The notes: a model not told the origin generated them from the sequence alone. A stretch of DNA of 60,786 nt from an uncultured Lachnospiraceae bacterium (GCA_947629585.1 CANREH010000006.1:1-60786); one strand, 5' to 3'. Counted from the first letter of the stretch, positions 45,101 through 54,140 are shown. Translations and numbers: made by a program.

Positions 45101-45350
45101 GATCCCGGATACGATTGTTTATGACAAAAAGACGTTTCTTGTGACGGAAATTGCGGCAGGCGCATTCCAGGGAAATAAAAAACTGACCTCCGTAACGATA
45201 GGAAGCAATGTGGAGAAAATCAAAAAGAACGCCTTTAGAAACTGCAGCAGCCTGAAAAAAGTAGTGGTAAAATCCAAACAGGTAAGTATTGGAAAAAATG
45301 CCTTTCAGGGAATTTCCAAAAAGGCGGTTGTGAAAGGGGTGAAATTATAA
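42141..45350 (+). CDS. Secreted GH97 glycoside hydrolase with accessory domains
   Basis: About 1069 residues. Signal peptide in the first 40 residues. GH97 catalytic domain: WSWWSEAGDDPIEYA, FAAENGWEMVCLDFGW, VKIMLWYGVNNTG, VKVDYYESD (Asp nucleophile near residue 434, as in the retaining alpha-galactosidase branch) and NILSYEAVFGEEYHKF. Then two galactose-binding-like CBM modules (NVTYYEMETAALSGEA...; NTFEGKEGIQYTYS...) and a C-terminal BspA-type leucine-rich repeat (VTEIAAGAFQGNKKLTSVTIGSNVEKI). GGGGG precedes the ATG. It probably acts on alpha-galactosides at the cell surface. Confidence 0.88.
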   Translation: MMRKQWKKMIAVTVCAALSASLPGFAGQGNGLAAPVQAAESTGFTEVKDAGVTSPDGELSVRILQNGKGRYYYTAEKQGSVVLEASALGIETASADFTKGAVLKNVQVSEEKKQEYSLLNGKHLKVSDAYREMTFDLEKEGRICTVVVQAHNDGLAYRYELHGEDGKEETVKGESSEFSLPENAKVWAGSISNTYEYDYTSMTMEQLKAASSKYSVPLLASTGKAWVLLTEANVFNEEEPYCSSYLKTEAGSDSLSMTFGNKVGTVSMTYQNGKFHTPWRAAVIADNLNTLMNSDLVTSLNPEAEEETYHYSEWVDSAKAAWSWWSEAGDDPIEYAPQEDYIDFAAENGWEMVCLDFGWCLWEDYQEKVAHLCEYAKERNVKIMLWYGVNNTGHSGWKDADGKAAYPTYSLKTTEDLQKQFSWAESVGVAAVKVDYYESDTQATMEQMFQCAKIAAEHKLEVLFHGCTMPGGENRTFPNILSYEAVFGEEYHKFGSASPTIETLLTYPYTRNVVGSMDFTPAALPVTAIPATAGFQLGETVVFESGIVTLASSIYAYEGNHALPFLNELESKWEESRLLDEDQAEPGEYAAVARKAVGKEKWLIGVMTKEKRTANLSLDFLGEGEYKALVFSDNETGSETEYKELTVTKDSVIKEELKENGGLGIVITRESVEIPQLNVTYYEMETAALSGEAVVSENSFASGLKQVNLGYGSANQAAIEVTAEQDGIYAMDVFYKAGSERQFCYQVNGGEAVRTEAVSSGMNSIAKYTCYIKLSAGKNTIAFYNENANFVGLDRVAVKKAPEESAQVTESSENTFEGKEGIQYTYSSYLATEAKTNAVKEKGAVGWLGGNAGSYLEFTVQTDKKGGHMLKLGYMTGESRSVIVSVNGGKGKSYFCASTGGYALDSLDYEFFPASLKKGENSIRITNPSGYCPNIYSLGVSEEQVEVPLESGTVVVKNGLKFKLAKVNGKKKTAVVTGLKKNKASVSIPDTIVYDKKTFLVTEIAAGAFQGNKKLTSVTIGSNVEKIKKNAFRNCSSLKKVVVKSKQVSIGKNAFQGISKKAVVKGVKL

Positions 45351-45353
45351 AGA

Positions 45354-47579
45354 ATGAGTATTTTTGTTGATGAGAAACAGAAAATTTTCCATCTGCAGGC
45401 GGGAAACACAAGCTATGTTATGAAAGTCGTGAAGGAAAAATATCTGGCTCATGTGTATTTTGGAAAGAAAATGGAAACACCGGATATGGAAAATGCGCTG
45501 CTTAACCGCAATATTGGGTTTTCTCCGAATCCGGAAGCAGAAGATAAATCCTATTCGCTTGATTTTCTGTGCCAGGAGTACCCGACCGGGCTTGGGTGTG
45601 ATTACCGGATTCCGGCAGTTTCGGCGGTCTATGATGACGGCAGCAGGACGGTGGAATTACTCTATGATTCTTACCGGGTAATCAAGGGAAAGCCAAAGCT
45701 TCCCGGGCTTCCGGCGGTCTATGTGGAAGCGGAGGACGAGGCGGACACGCTGGAAATCACACTGGTTGATCCGGTCAAAGATCTGAAAGCTGTCCTTTGG
45801 TATACGGCATTTTCTGACAGGGGTGCGATTATCCGAAGCGTGCGGGTAGAAAACCACAGCAGGGAAACGGTTACGCTGGAAAAGGTGATGAGCGCAAATA
45901 TAGACTTTGAAACGGCGGATTATGAGCTTGTCACCTTGCCGGGGGCATGGGGGCGGGAACGCCATATAGAACGGCAGCCGCTCCGCAGCGGAATCCAGTC
46001 TGTGGAGAGCAGGCGCGGGGCGTCAAGCCATCAGCTCAATCCGTTTTTTGTTCTTTGTTCTAAAGGAGCGAATGAGGAATATGGCGAAGTCTATGGCTTT
46101 AACCTTGTTTACAGCGGGAATTTTAACGGCGGCGCGGAAGTCGATCAGCTCTTTAAGACAAGGGTGTGGCTTGGGATCAATGACTATGATTTTTCCTGGA
46201 CGCTTAATGGCGGGGAGAGCTTTCAGGCGCCGGAAACGGTGCTTGTCTATTCTACGCATGGTTTTGGGGAAATGTCAAGGACGTACCATAAGCTGTACCG
46301 GGAACGCCTGGTGCGCGGGAAATACCGGGACAGCGTCCGCCCGATTCTGGTGAACAACTGGGAAGCGACCTATTTTGATTTTACGGAAGAAAAGCTGTTG
46401 GGAATTGCAAAGGAAGCCGCCGATCTTGGCATGGAGCTGTTTGTGTTAGACGACGGATGGTTCGGAAAGCGGAACTTAGATGACTGCTCGCTGGGGGACT
46501 GGTATGTAAATAAAGAAAAGCTGCCGGACGGGCTTGACGGCCTTGCCAAAAAGATAGCTTCTTATGGGCTGCAGTTCGGGCTGTGGCTGGAGCCGGAAAT
46601 GGTATCTGTGGACAGTGATTTGTACCGGGAACATCCAGACTGGTGCATCCATGTGCCGGGACGGGCAAGGACGGAATGCAGGAATCAGCTGACGCTTGAT
46701 TTAAGCAGGAAGGACGTCTGTGACTATATTGTGGAGGCGGTTTCTTCCGTCCTTGACTCGGCGGATATCCGGTATGTGAAATGGGACATGAACCGCCATA
46801 TGTCGGAATTTGGCTCGGCGTCCCTTCCGGCAAAACGGCAGAAGGAAATGCCGCACCGTTATATGCTTGGATTATATGACGTTCTGGAACGGATTGTTTC
46901 TTCCCATCCGGATGTGCTGTTTGAGAGCTGTTCGGGAGGAGGCGGCCGGTTTGATCCGGGGATGCTCTATTATATGCCACAGACCTGGACAAGCGATGAC
47001 ACGGATGCCGTGGAGCGTCTGTTTATCCAGTATGGGACAAGCCTTGTTTATCCGGTCAGCACTATGGGCTCCCATGTGTCCGCCGTGCCGAACCATCAGG
47101 CCCTGCGCACGACTTCTTTAAAAATGCGCGGGGATGTGGCAATGAGCGGCAATTTCGGGTATGAGCTGGATTTAATGCAGCTTACGGAGGAAGAAAAGGA
47201 AGAAATCAAGGCGCAGATTCAGCAGTATAAGGAATTGCGCACCTTTCTTAAGTCGGGCGATATGTACCGCTTAAAAAGCCCGTTTGAAGGAAACGATACG
47301 GCGTGGATGTTCCTCTCGGAAGATAAGACAGAAATTTTTGCCGCCTATTTCCGCGTGCTCAGCAAAGTCAATTCGGGCATTGCAAGGATGAAGCTTACGG
47401 CGCTCGAACCGGAGGCTGTCTATGAAATTGCCGGAGAAGGAAAACAGTACCGCGGGGACGAATTAATGAATATCGGGCTTTCCGTCGAAATGCAGGGGGA
47501 TTTCCAAAGCCAGACCTGGAGACTGAAAAAAATAATGTATAAAAGAAAGGAGAAGCCAGAGGTGTTTTTTCACTCTTAA
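45354..47579 (+). CDS. GH36 alpha-galactosidase
   Basis: 741 residues, no signal peptide, so cytoplasmic. Bacterial group I GH36 with N-terminal beta domain and (beta/alpha)8 barrel: VLDDGWFGKRNLD, FGLWLEPEMVS, nucleophile KWDMNRHMSE (D near 478), ESCSGGGGRFDPG and acid/base DDTDAVERL (D ~548). It removes terminal alpha-galactose from raffinose-type sugars. It starts 3 nt after the GH97 stop. Paired with the secreted GH97, it completes an alpha-galactoside pathway; a transporter is not in the window. Confidence 0.93.
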   Translation: MSIFVDEKQKIFHLQAGNTSYVMKVVKEKYLAHVYFGKKMETPDMENALLNRNIGFSPNPEAEDKSYSLDFLCQEYPTGLGCDYRIPAVSAVYDDGSRTVELLYDSYRVIKGKPKLPGLPAVYVEAEDEADTLEITLVDPVKDLKAVLWYTAFSDRGAIIRSVRVENHSRETVTLEKVMSANIDFETADYELVTLPGAWGRERHIERQPLRSGIQSVESRRGASSHQLNPFFVLCSKGANEEYGEVYGFNLVYSGNFNGGAEVDQLFKTRVWLGINDYDFSWTLNGGESFQAPETVLVYSTHGFGEMSRTYHKLYRERLVRGKYRDSVRPILVNNWEATYFDFTEEKLLGIAKEAADLGMELFVLDDGWFGKRNLDDCSLGDWYVNKEKLPDGLDGLAKKIASYGLQFGLWLEPEMVSVDSDLYREHPDWCIHVPGRARTECRNQLTLDLSRKDVCDYIVEAVSSVLDSADIRYVKWDMNRHMSEFGSASLPAKRQKEMPHRYMLGLYDVLERIVSSHPDVLFESCSGGGGRFDPGMLYYMPQTWTSDDTDAVERLFIQYGTSLVYPVSTMGSHVSAVPNHQALRTTSLKMRGDVAMSGNFGYELDLMQLTEEEKEEIKAQIQQYKELRTFLKSGDMYRLKSPFEGNDTAWMFLSEDKTEIFAAYFRVLSKVNSGIARMKLTALEPEAVYEIAGEGKQYRGDELMNIGLSVEMQGDFQSQTWRLKKIMYKRKEKPEVFFHS

Positions 47580-47607
47580 GATATCACACTCTGGCACGGT
47601 ACAAATT

Positions 47608-48747
47608 ATGAAAAAACAGCATGGTATGATAACGATGGGGCTTGCCGCTGTCCTTGCGGCTGCTTCGGTTTTAAGCTTTGGCGGCATGGCAGCAAATGCC
47701 GCAGGTACAGGGGTAAAGGACATTTCTCTGTATATCAATGATAAGGATGTAACCAATATCGACTGTTCGGTTGAAAAGGGGAAAAAAGTGAAAATCGCGA
47801 CAGAGGTTACGCCAAAGAAGGCGAAAAAATCTGTTCAGTTTAAATCCAGCAATCCAAAGGTTGCCTCTGTTTCAAAAAAGGGTCTGGTAACGGCAAAAAA
47901 GAAAGGAACGGCAAAGATTACGGTTACGGTGAAGGGAATGGACAATAAAACAAAAACCGCCTCTGTAAAAGTAGAGGTCATTGGAAAAATCATTGACAAT
48001 TCCCCGAAAGTGGAAGAACTCACGATTGAGGACGGCAGTAATAAAATTTATGGGAAATTATATACGCCAAAAAAAGAAGGCGTTTATCCTGCGGTCATTT
48101 TGAGCCACGGATATAATGGGATCAATGCGGATTTCGTGAAGGAATGCACTTATTTCGCAGAAAACGGCTATATTGCCTATGCTTTTGATTTCTGCGGCGG
48201 TTCCGGAAGGTCGAAGAGCAGCGGAAAATCCACGGATATGACGATCTTTACGGAAAAAGAAAACCTTTTGGCTGTATTTAACCATATCAAAGGCATGGAA
48301 AATGTGGATTCCAGCCGGATCTTTTTGCTTGGAGGAAGCCAGGGCGGGCTGGTAACGGCTCTTACGGCGGAGGAAATTGCGGACGAGGTAAAGGCGATGG
48401 TGTTATATTTCCCTGCATTCAATATTCCGGACAACTGGCGGGGAACTTATAAAACCGTAGAGGCAATACCGGAAACGGTTGATTTCTGGGGACTGAAGCT
48501 TGGTAAGAATTTCTTCGCTTCTATCCATGACTTTGATCCATTTGAAAATATCGGCTCTTATACCGGGAATGTATTGATTGTTTATGGAAATAAAGACGCC
48601 ATTGTACCGTATAATTATGTAACTAGGGCGAAAGAAACCTATCAGAATGCAGAACTCATTGTACTGGAAAATGAAGGGCATGGATTTTCTCCTGCCGGAG
48701 GAACAAAGGCAATGCAGGAAGCGCTTGCTTTTATGAATGAGCAGTAG
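47608..48747 (+). CDS. Secreted Big_2-alpha/beta hydrolase fusion
   Basis: 379 residues. Signal peptide (AAVLAAASVLSFGGMAANAAG), then a bacterial Ig-like Big_2 domain (VKIATEVTPKKAKKSVQF, SNPKVASVSKKGLVTAKKKG), then an alpha/beta-hydrolase: LSHGYNG, GGSQGG nucleophile elbow, Asp in VYGNKDAIVP and His in NEGHGF. Likely an esterase or peptidase acting on surface glycan or its decorations. A strong terminator follows. Same strand as the galactosidase genes (28-nt gap). Confidence 0.85.
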   Translation: MKKQHGMITMGLAAVLAAASVLSFGGMAANAAGTGVKDISLYINDKDVTNIDCSVEKGKKVKIATEVTPKKAKKSVQFKSSNPKVASVSKKGLVTAKKKGTAKITVTVKGMDNKTKTASVKVEVIGKIIDNSPKVEELTIEDGSNKIYGKLYTPKKEGVYPAVILSHGYNGINADFVKECTYFAENGYIAYAFDFCGGSGRSKSSGKSTDMTIFTEKENLLAVFNHIKGMENVDSSRIFLLGGSQGGLVTALTAEEIADEVKAMVLYFPAFNIPDNWRGTYKTVEAIPETVDFWGLKLGKNFFASIHDFDPFENIGSYTGNVLIVYGNKDAIVPYNYVTRAKETYQNAELIVLENEGHGFSPAGGTKAMQEALAFMNEQ

Positions 48748-48781
48748 TTTTATCAGATAAAGTGTCATTTTTAATAAAGGG

Positions 48782-48809
48782 AAAGGGACTGTTTTTGCAG
48801 TCCCTTTTT
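48782..48809 (+). terminator. Intrinsic terminator ending the galactoside locus
   Basis: AAAGGGACTG (48782-48791) pairs with CAGTCCCTTT (48798-48807) around TTTTTG, followed by a T run. Confidence 0.9.
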
Positions 48810-48828
48810 GAATTGTAAAAAATATTTA

Positions 48829-48857
48829 TTGATAGCAAAATCTCTATGTGATATAAT
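48829..48857 (+). promoter_or_regulatory. Promoter of the Ter-associated cluster
   Basis: TTGATA (48829-48834), 17-nt spacer, TATAAT (48852-48857), with an approximately 100-nt leader to the first gene. No riboswitch structure was recognised in that leader. Confidence 0.7.
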
Positions 48858-48959
48858 ATCTGTGAAAACAGGATATTGTGGTAAATGAAAAAATCATAAT
48901 TGGATATCTAAAATATTGGAATAATTTTTAAGGAATCAGGAGGAAAAGAAAAAGAAAAA

Positions 48960-50060
48960 ATGTATACAGAACAGGATTTGGTGAGGATAGCCAAAAGAGA
49001 GCAGAATAAAAAGAGAAATTATCTGGTAGTGAATCGGCTTCAGGCAAAGCATATCCCGGTTTCACCGGGGAAAGCGTTTGCAATGTTTGATGCGCTGGCG
49101 GAGCTTGTGGAAAAAGAATACCGGGGAGAAACATTACTGTTCATTGGCTTTGCCGAGACAGCGACGGCGATTGGTGCAAGGCTTGCGGTAAGGTTTGGCT
49201 GTGATTATATCCAGACGACAAGGGAGGATCTTCCGGGAGAGGATTATCTGTATTTTACGGAGTCGCACAGCCATGCCGTAGATCAGAAATTAGTAAAATC
49301 CGATATGGAAGCTCTTTTAAAAAAGGTTTCCAGAATTATTTTTGTAGAGGATGAGGTGACGACAGGAAATACGATTTTAAAAATTGTGGATATCCTTGCC
49401 GCTTATGCGGAAAATATTGACTTTTCTGCTGCGTCTTTACTGAATGGGATGGATGAGGAAGCGCAGAAACGCTATCAGGAAAGAGGAATCCGGACGCATT
49501 TTCTGGTAAAGACCGATCACAGCGCTTATGCGGAAAGGGCAGAACAGTTTTCCGGAAATGGCATTTCTTTAAAGCCTGATACCAGCCCGGCAGCAGGGTG
49601 GAGGGAAATTTGCGCCAAAGGCTGGATGAATGCAAGAAGACAGGTCAATGGAAAAAGCTATCAAAGAGCCTGTGAAAATCTGTGGGATCAGGTGAAAGAA
49701 ACGATTGCAGCCGGGCAGAGAAAGAGATTTTTGGTGCTGGGGACAGAGGAATTTATGTATCCGGCGTATTTTTTAGGAGTTCAGTTAGAAAAAATGGGAA
49801 TGGAAGTAAAGTGCCATGCCAGCACGCGCAGCCCGATTGCTGTCAGCAGGGAGGAAGAATATCCGCTGCATAAAAGGTATGAGCTAGCCAGTTTTTATGA
49901 AGAAGGACGAAAGATTTATCTTTATGATATTGGAACCTATGAGGAAGTGCTGGTAGTAACGGATGCGCAGACAATCACGGAAAATGGGAAAAATTCTCTT
50001 TTTCATGCGCTGATTTCTGTGGGGAACAGAAAAATAACAATGATCAGGTGGTGTTTATGA
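48960..50060 (+). CDS. Phosphoribosyltransferase with C-terminal TRSP domain (Ter cluster)
   Basis: 366 residues. N-terminal PRTase fold with PRPP loop VEDEVTTGNTILK (~residues 128-140); the C-terminal domain contains the namesake STRSPI (TRSP motif). Such proteins are part of the proposed biosynthetic module of Ter (tellurium resistance-associated) stress systems, thought to make a nucleoside-like or modified compound (established by genome analysis; product unknown). A long promoter leader precedes it. The next gene overlaps its stop by 4 nt (ATGA). Confidence 0.82.
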   Translation: MYTEQDLVRIAKREQNKKRNYLVVNRLQAKHIPVSPGKAFAMFDALAELVEKEYRGETLLFIGFAETATAIGARLAVRFGCDYIQTTREDLPGEDYLYFTESHSHAVDQKLVKSDMEALLKKVSRIIFVEDEVTTGNTILKIVDILAAYAENIDFSAASLLNGMDEEAQKRYQERGIRTHFLVKTDHSAYAERAEQFSGNGISLKPDTSPAAGWREICAKGWMNARRQVNGKSYQRACENLWDQVKETIAAGQRKRFLVLGTEEFMYPAYFLGVQLEKMGMEVKCHASTRSPIAVSREEEYPLHKRYELASFYEEGRKIYLYDIGTYEEVLVVTDAQTITENGKNSLFHALISVGNRKITMIRWCL

Positions 50061-51106
50061 GAACGTCTTATCAGGAACAGGATGTGGTTCTTCTTTTAAA
50101 AGATATCACAGGGCTGGTAAAGCCGCAGCCTGCCTGGGAACGGGAGCGGTTAATCCAGCAGGGAGTCCATTATTGTGAAATGCTTCCGATAGAATATGTC
50201 CCGAGCAGGGTTTATATGGAAATATATAAAAAAGCCCTGAAACGTTATGCGAAGCCGGTCGCTCTGGCAGTTGGAAGGCTTGCGGATAATATTATAAAAG
50301 AAAGAGGCAGGGACATTGTATTAGTATCCCTTGCGAGGGCGGGGATTCCGATCGGGATTTTATTGAAGCGTTATCTTTATAAAAAATATAAAATAGAAGC
50401 AGAACATTATTCCATTTCGATTATCCGGGGCAGGGGAATTGACGATAATGCAATGAAATATTTATTAAAAAAATATAAACCGCAGCAGCTTTTGTTTGTG
50501 GACGGCTGGATTGGGAAAGGGGCGATTTTGAAAGAATTAAAAGCTGCCGTTTCCGCCTATCCTGGGGTCAGCGCAGAAATTGCGGTCATTGCCGATCCTG
50601 CCAATGTGACAGAGCTTTGCGGAACACATGAAGATATCCTGATTCCAAGCTCATGCCTTAACAGTACCGTTTCCGGATTAATCAGCAGGACATTTTTAAG
50701 AGCGGATATTATCGGGAAAGAAGATTTCCACGGCGCTGTTTATTATGGAGAATTATCAGATTCGGATTTATCCTATGATTTTATCCATGCAGTCGAAAAG
50801 GAATTTAGTATGGAAGTCCTGGAGGAAACTTATCAAACGCAGGGGCAGGGGATAGAGGAGGTAAGGAAATTAGCGGAAACATTTGGGATATCCGATATTA
50901 ATCTGATAAAGCCGGGCATAGGGGAAACTACCCGCGTGCTTTTAAGGAGAGTTCCGTGGAAAATCCTTATCAATAAAGACGATACAGAGGATGAAATGCT
51001 TGCGCATATTGTCCGTCTGGCAGAGGAAAAAGGCGTGCCGATAGAAGCTTATCCGCTGACACATTATAAGGCGTGCGGTATAATAAAGAAGCTGGCGGAT
51101 ACATAA
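50057..51106 (+). CDS. StiP/PELOTA-type phosphoribosyltransferase (Ter cluster)
   Basis: 349 residues. VSLARAGIPIGILLKRYL (PRTase domain), VDGWIGKGAILKEL (PRPP-binding loop) and a C-terminal RNA-binding-like PELOTA-type part. Such proteins are often annotated cysteine protease StiP; PRTase is the better description. ATG 50057 overlaps the preceding stop, and AGGTGG is upstream; translation is coupled. It works with the TRSP protein by inference. Confidence 0.8.
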   Translation: MRTSYQEQDVVLLLKDITGLVKPQPAWERERLIQQGVHYCEMLPIEYVPSRVYMEIYKKALKRYAKPVALAVGRLADNIIKERGRDIVLVSLARAGIPIGILLKRYLYKKYKIEAEHYSISIIRGRGIDDNAMKYLLKKYKPQQLLFVDGWIGKGAILKELKAAVSAYPGVSAEIAVIADPANVTELCGTHEDILIPSSCLNSTVSGLISRTFLRADIIGKEDFHGAVYYGELSDSDLSYDFIHAVEKEFSMEVLEETYQTQGQGIEEVRKLAETFGISDINLIKPGIGETTRVLLRRVPWKILINKDDTEDEMLAHIVRLAEEKGVPIEAYPLTHYKACGIIKKLADT

Positions 51107-51158
51107 TTTTATGTAAGATAATTTGATTTGTTATGTAGTTTACGGGGAGGTGTCAGAC

Positions 51159-52835
51159 ATGGATACCAGAGTAATTTCGATTGGCAACCAGGATTTTGAG
51201 GATATCATCAGCAAAAACAGTTTTTATATTGATAAGACTTCTTTTATTAAAGAATGGTGGGAAAATCTTGATCCCGTCACTTTAATTACCCGGCCGCGCA
51301 GATTTGGTAAGACCTTGTTAATGAGCATGGTAGAAAAATTCTTTTCCCTGGAGTACAAGGATAAAGCATGGCTGTTTGATGGCCTCAGTATTTTTAAGGA
51401 AGAGGCGTACAGGAAGCTACAGGGAACATATCCTGTGATTTCCTTAAGCTTTGCTTCTGTAAAGGAGATAAAATTTGAAGATTTTTATGAACAAATCAGG
51501 CTTTTGATTGCGGAGCTGTATCAAAGGTTTTCGTATTTAATGGAGTCAGAAAAATTAAATAAAGCAGAAAAAATTCACTTTACAGAAATTATGGAGGGAA
51601 AGGCAGAGAAGGTAATTGTCATAAAATCTCTTTATCATCTTTCCGGTTATTTATTTCGTTTTCATGGCAGGAAGCCTATTATTCTGCTGGATGAATATGA
51701 CACCCCAATGCAGGAGGCGTACCTGAGCGGATATTGGGATGAGATGACTGTTTTTATCAGAGGTCTGTTTAATTCTGCATTTAAAACAAACCCATATTTG
51801 GAAAGGGCGCTTTTGACTGGCATTACGAGGGTCAGCAAGGAATCTATTTTTTCTGATTTCAATAATCTGGTGGTAGTAACTACAACTTCCTGTGTGTATG
51901 AAGATAGTTTTGGATTTACAGAAGAAGAGGTATTCCGGGCTTTAGATAATAGGGGACTTGGGGATCAGAAGGAGACTGTAAAACAATGGTATGACGGATT
52001 TACTTTTGGAGAACAGAGAGATATTTATAATCCGTGGTCCATTATTAATTTTTTAAAATTTAAAAGATTTGGTACCTATTGGGCAAATACAAGTTCTAAT
52101 GGACTGGTCAGCAGGCTGTTGCAATCGGCAGATCAGGACGTTAAGGAAAAGCTGGAGCTGCTTCTGCAGGGAGGAATGATTAATGTCGCTTTAGATGAGC
52201 AGATTGTATTCAATCAGTTAGGAAAGAAGAGAGGCTCGATCTGGAGCTTATTGCTTGCCAGCGGATATTTGAAAGTAGAATCCGCTGATTTGTCAGGGGA
52301 GAATTATGTGCTTTCCTTAACGAATCAGGAAGTGCTTCGTATGCTGAGAGGAACAATCATAGACTGGTTTCAGGAATCCGATCATTATGGTGCATTCCTT
52401 ACTGCTCTGCTTGCTTGCGATGTGGAAGCGATGGAGGAGTACCTAAACCGTATTCTGGTGCAGATCAGCAGTTCCTTTGATGGCGGTAAGAGTGCAGGCA
52501 GGGCGGAGCCTGAACGGTTTTATCATGGGCTGGTATTGGGGTTAATTGCGGAATTAGAGGGAAAGTATCATATCCGCTCTAACAGGGAAAGTGGTTTTGG
52601 CAGATATGATGTCATGATGGAGCCTGTGGATGCTGGTACTGCATATATTTTGGAATTTAAAGTTTTTAATCCAAAAAAAGATAAGACACTGGAAGAGTCT
52701 GCCGATGCAGGACTTAAGCAGATGGAAGAAAAGCGGTATGAGGAGGAATTGATTGCCAGAGGCTTTCATTCGGAGGATATCCGGCGGTATGCTTTTGCCT
52801 TTGAAGGTAAAAGAGTGGCGGTGAAGGAAGGATGA
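51159..52835 (+). CDS. AAA-ATPase with C-terminal PD-(D/E)XK nuclease-like domain
   Basis: 558 residues. N-terminal AAA-ATPase_like domain: DKTSFIKEWW, Walker A RPRRFGKTLLMS and Walker B ILLDEYDTP; C-terminal PD-(D/E)XK fold GFGRYDVMM ... YILEFKVF with D and ExK residues. This architecture (AAA-ATPase_like plus PDDEXK_9) occurs in many lineage-specific copies in gut anaerobes and is thought mobile or defence-linked. Its presence inside the Ter cluster looks like an insertion, separated by 53 and 39 nt. GGGGAGGTG precedes ATG 51159. Confidence 0.82.
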   Translation: MDTRVISIGNQDFEDIISKNSFYIDKTSFIKEWWENLDPVTLITRPRRFGKTLLMSMVEKFFSLEYKDKAWLFDGLSIFKEEAYRKLQGTYPVISLSFASVKEIKFEDFYEQIRLLIAELYQRFSYLMESEKLNKAEKIHFTEIMEGKAEKVIVIKSLYHLSGYLFRFHGRKPIILLDEYDTPMQEAYLSGYWDEMTVFIRGLFNSAFKTNPYLERALLTGITRVSKESIFSDFNNLVVVTTTSCVYEDSFGFTEEEVFRALDNRGLGDQKETVKQWYDGFTFGEQRDIYNPWSIINFLKFKRFGTYWANTSSNGLVSRLLQSADQDVKEKLELLLQGGMINVALDEQIVFNQLGKKRGSIWSLLLASGYLKVESADLSGENYVLSLTNQEVLRMLRGTIIDWFQESDHYGAFLTALLACDVEAMEEYLNRILVQISSSFDGGKSAGRAEPERFYHGLVLGLIAELEGKYHIRSNRESGFGRYDVMMEPVDAGTAYILEFKVFNPKKDKTLEESADAGLKQMEEKRYEEELIARGFHSEDIRRYAFAFEGKRVAVKEG

Positions 52836-52873
52836 TTTGATACGGAATTTGCCATAGCATTCATTTCCCTAAT

Positions 52874-53833
52874 CTACTGCTCAATACCAAAGTTTTCAGA
52901 TAAAAAAAGGATTTTCTTTGCCCAGTTGCTATGGGTTTTATATTCGTTCATGCGTTCCCCGGAAACGCTGCCGGAAACAAGGGAGGGAAGCTCTGGTTTC
53001 CAGTTTAAAATTGCCAGGGCGTCGTTTACTTCTTTTTGGGAAACACGGTAAGCTGCATTTACCGATGGGATCTGATTTGGGTGGATGACTGTTTTTCCGA
53101 TCAGTCCGCACAGGCGGTCTTCTTTCAGTTCATGGGAAAGCCCCTGCTCCCAGTTTTCCCCGCGGTAATATTCCCAGACAGGTCCTGATACAATATAGTC
53201 CATGCCGAACACAGTCACGATATCGGACAGGATATGGGAAATCGGCTTGATATCATGGATGCTCTGGTTATGATTTCTGCGGAAGCCAAAACAGTGGCAG
53301 AGGTCATTTCCGCCAATACGGATATTCAGCACAAGTTCTTCGATTCGATCGAGTTTTTCTTTCAATGTATATAGAACCTGATAACGGTCTGTGAAAGGGA
53401 TGATAGAAGGGCTTTCCATAATCGGCATGATATAAAAATGCCGGGAAAGCTCTTGATTTACGGCTTGTATGGTTTCTATATACAAATCTGCATTTTCCAG
53501 CGAAAATTTTGGCAGGATAAAGCCTGTCAGGATTCCGGCAGATTCACCGAGTATATGACTTAAATAGTTTATCTGTTTTGCCGAGCGCACCCGGATAAAA
53601 ATTTTAGGAAGATAGAAAAAAGAAAGCTTAGCGGCGTTGATGGCGCGAAGGCTTTCTGCCAGGATTTGTTCTGCTTCTTCTACGCGGTCATCACGGATCG
53701 TATCTTCTAAGCATAAAGCCAGGGAGTATGGCTTTGGGAAACGCTCTTTGATGACGGCATCTGCAATCGTCGTTTTGTTGGCAGGGCAGTACAACAATGC
53801 CCCTACGCTGTAATAAAATGCGGAATCTTTCAT
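52874..53833 (-). CDS. HpcH/HpaI aldolase/citrate lyase-like protein (Ter cluster)
   Basis: 319 residues on the opposite strand. TIM-barrel lyase pattern: LCLEDTIRDDRVEEAE, IMPIMESPS (metal-binding Glu), NIRIGGNDLCHCFGFRR and VIHPNQIPSVNAAYRVS (HPxQ). Belongs to the citrate-lyase-beta-like group found in the Ter-linked biosynthetic module with PRTases, where it would act on a CoA thioester or sugar acid (inference). GGAGGAA precedes the ATG. The 360-nt gap after its start contains a repeat and the next gene's SD. Confidence 0.82.
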   Translation of the reverse strand: MKDSAFYYSVGALLYCPANKTTIADAVIKERFPKPYSLALCLEDTIRDDRVEEAEQILAESLRAINAAKLSFFYLPKIFIRVRSAKQINYLSHILGESAGILTGFILPKFSLENADLYIETIQAVNQELSRHFYIMPIMESPSIIPFTDRYQVLYTLKEKLDRIEELVLNIRIGGNDLCHCFGFRRNHNQSIHDIKPISHILSDIVTVFGMDYIVSGPVWEYYRGENWEQGLSHELKEDRLCGLIGKTVIHPNQIPSVNAAYRVSQKEVNDALAILNWKPELPSLVSGSVSGERMNEYKTHSNWAKKILFLSENFGIEQ

Positions 53834-54007
53834 TGTATTGATATTCCTCCATAAAATGTATCAGATGTCCCGGCTGATAAACGCTCCGCGGGAATGCGCA
53901 GAGATTCGGAATGGAAAATAGCCTGCTGACTCCGATCTGGCATATTTTATCATATTTTATAAAGAATTTATAGCTTTTTTTTGTGCAGTATGTTAAAATT
54001 TACTATA

Positions 54008-54140
54008 AAAGCCCAGTCTCCATACAGGAACAGACGGCAAGCTTGTTTGCCAGCCTGTTCCTGTATGAGAGACGCTAACCCGTATGAGCAAAACAGTGAT
54101 GCGAACGAATGAGAGCAGCACGATTTGCGAATATGGGCAG
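54008..54140 (-). repeat. Dispersed ~132-bp element, copy 2 (inverted)
   Basis: Reverse complement of 22681-22812, with nearly all bases kept; the hairpin CATACAGGAACAG/CTGTTCCTGTATG has 13 bp here. The edge AAACTTCC directly adjoins the core, unlike copy 1. It sits between the divergent lyase gene and the methyltransferase-like gene and makes an in-frame but implausible N-terminal extension of the latter. The rest of the gap (53834-54007) holds nothing clear. Confidence 0.85.
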
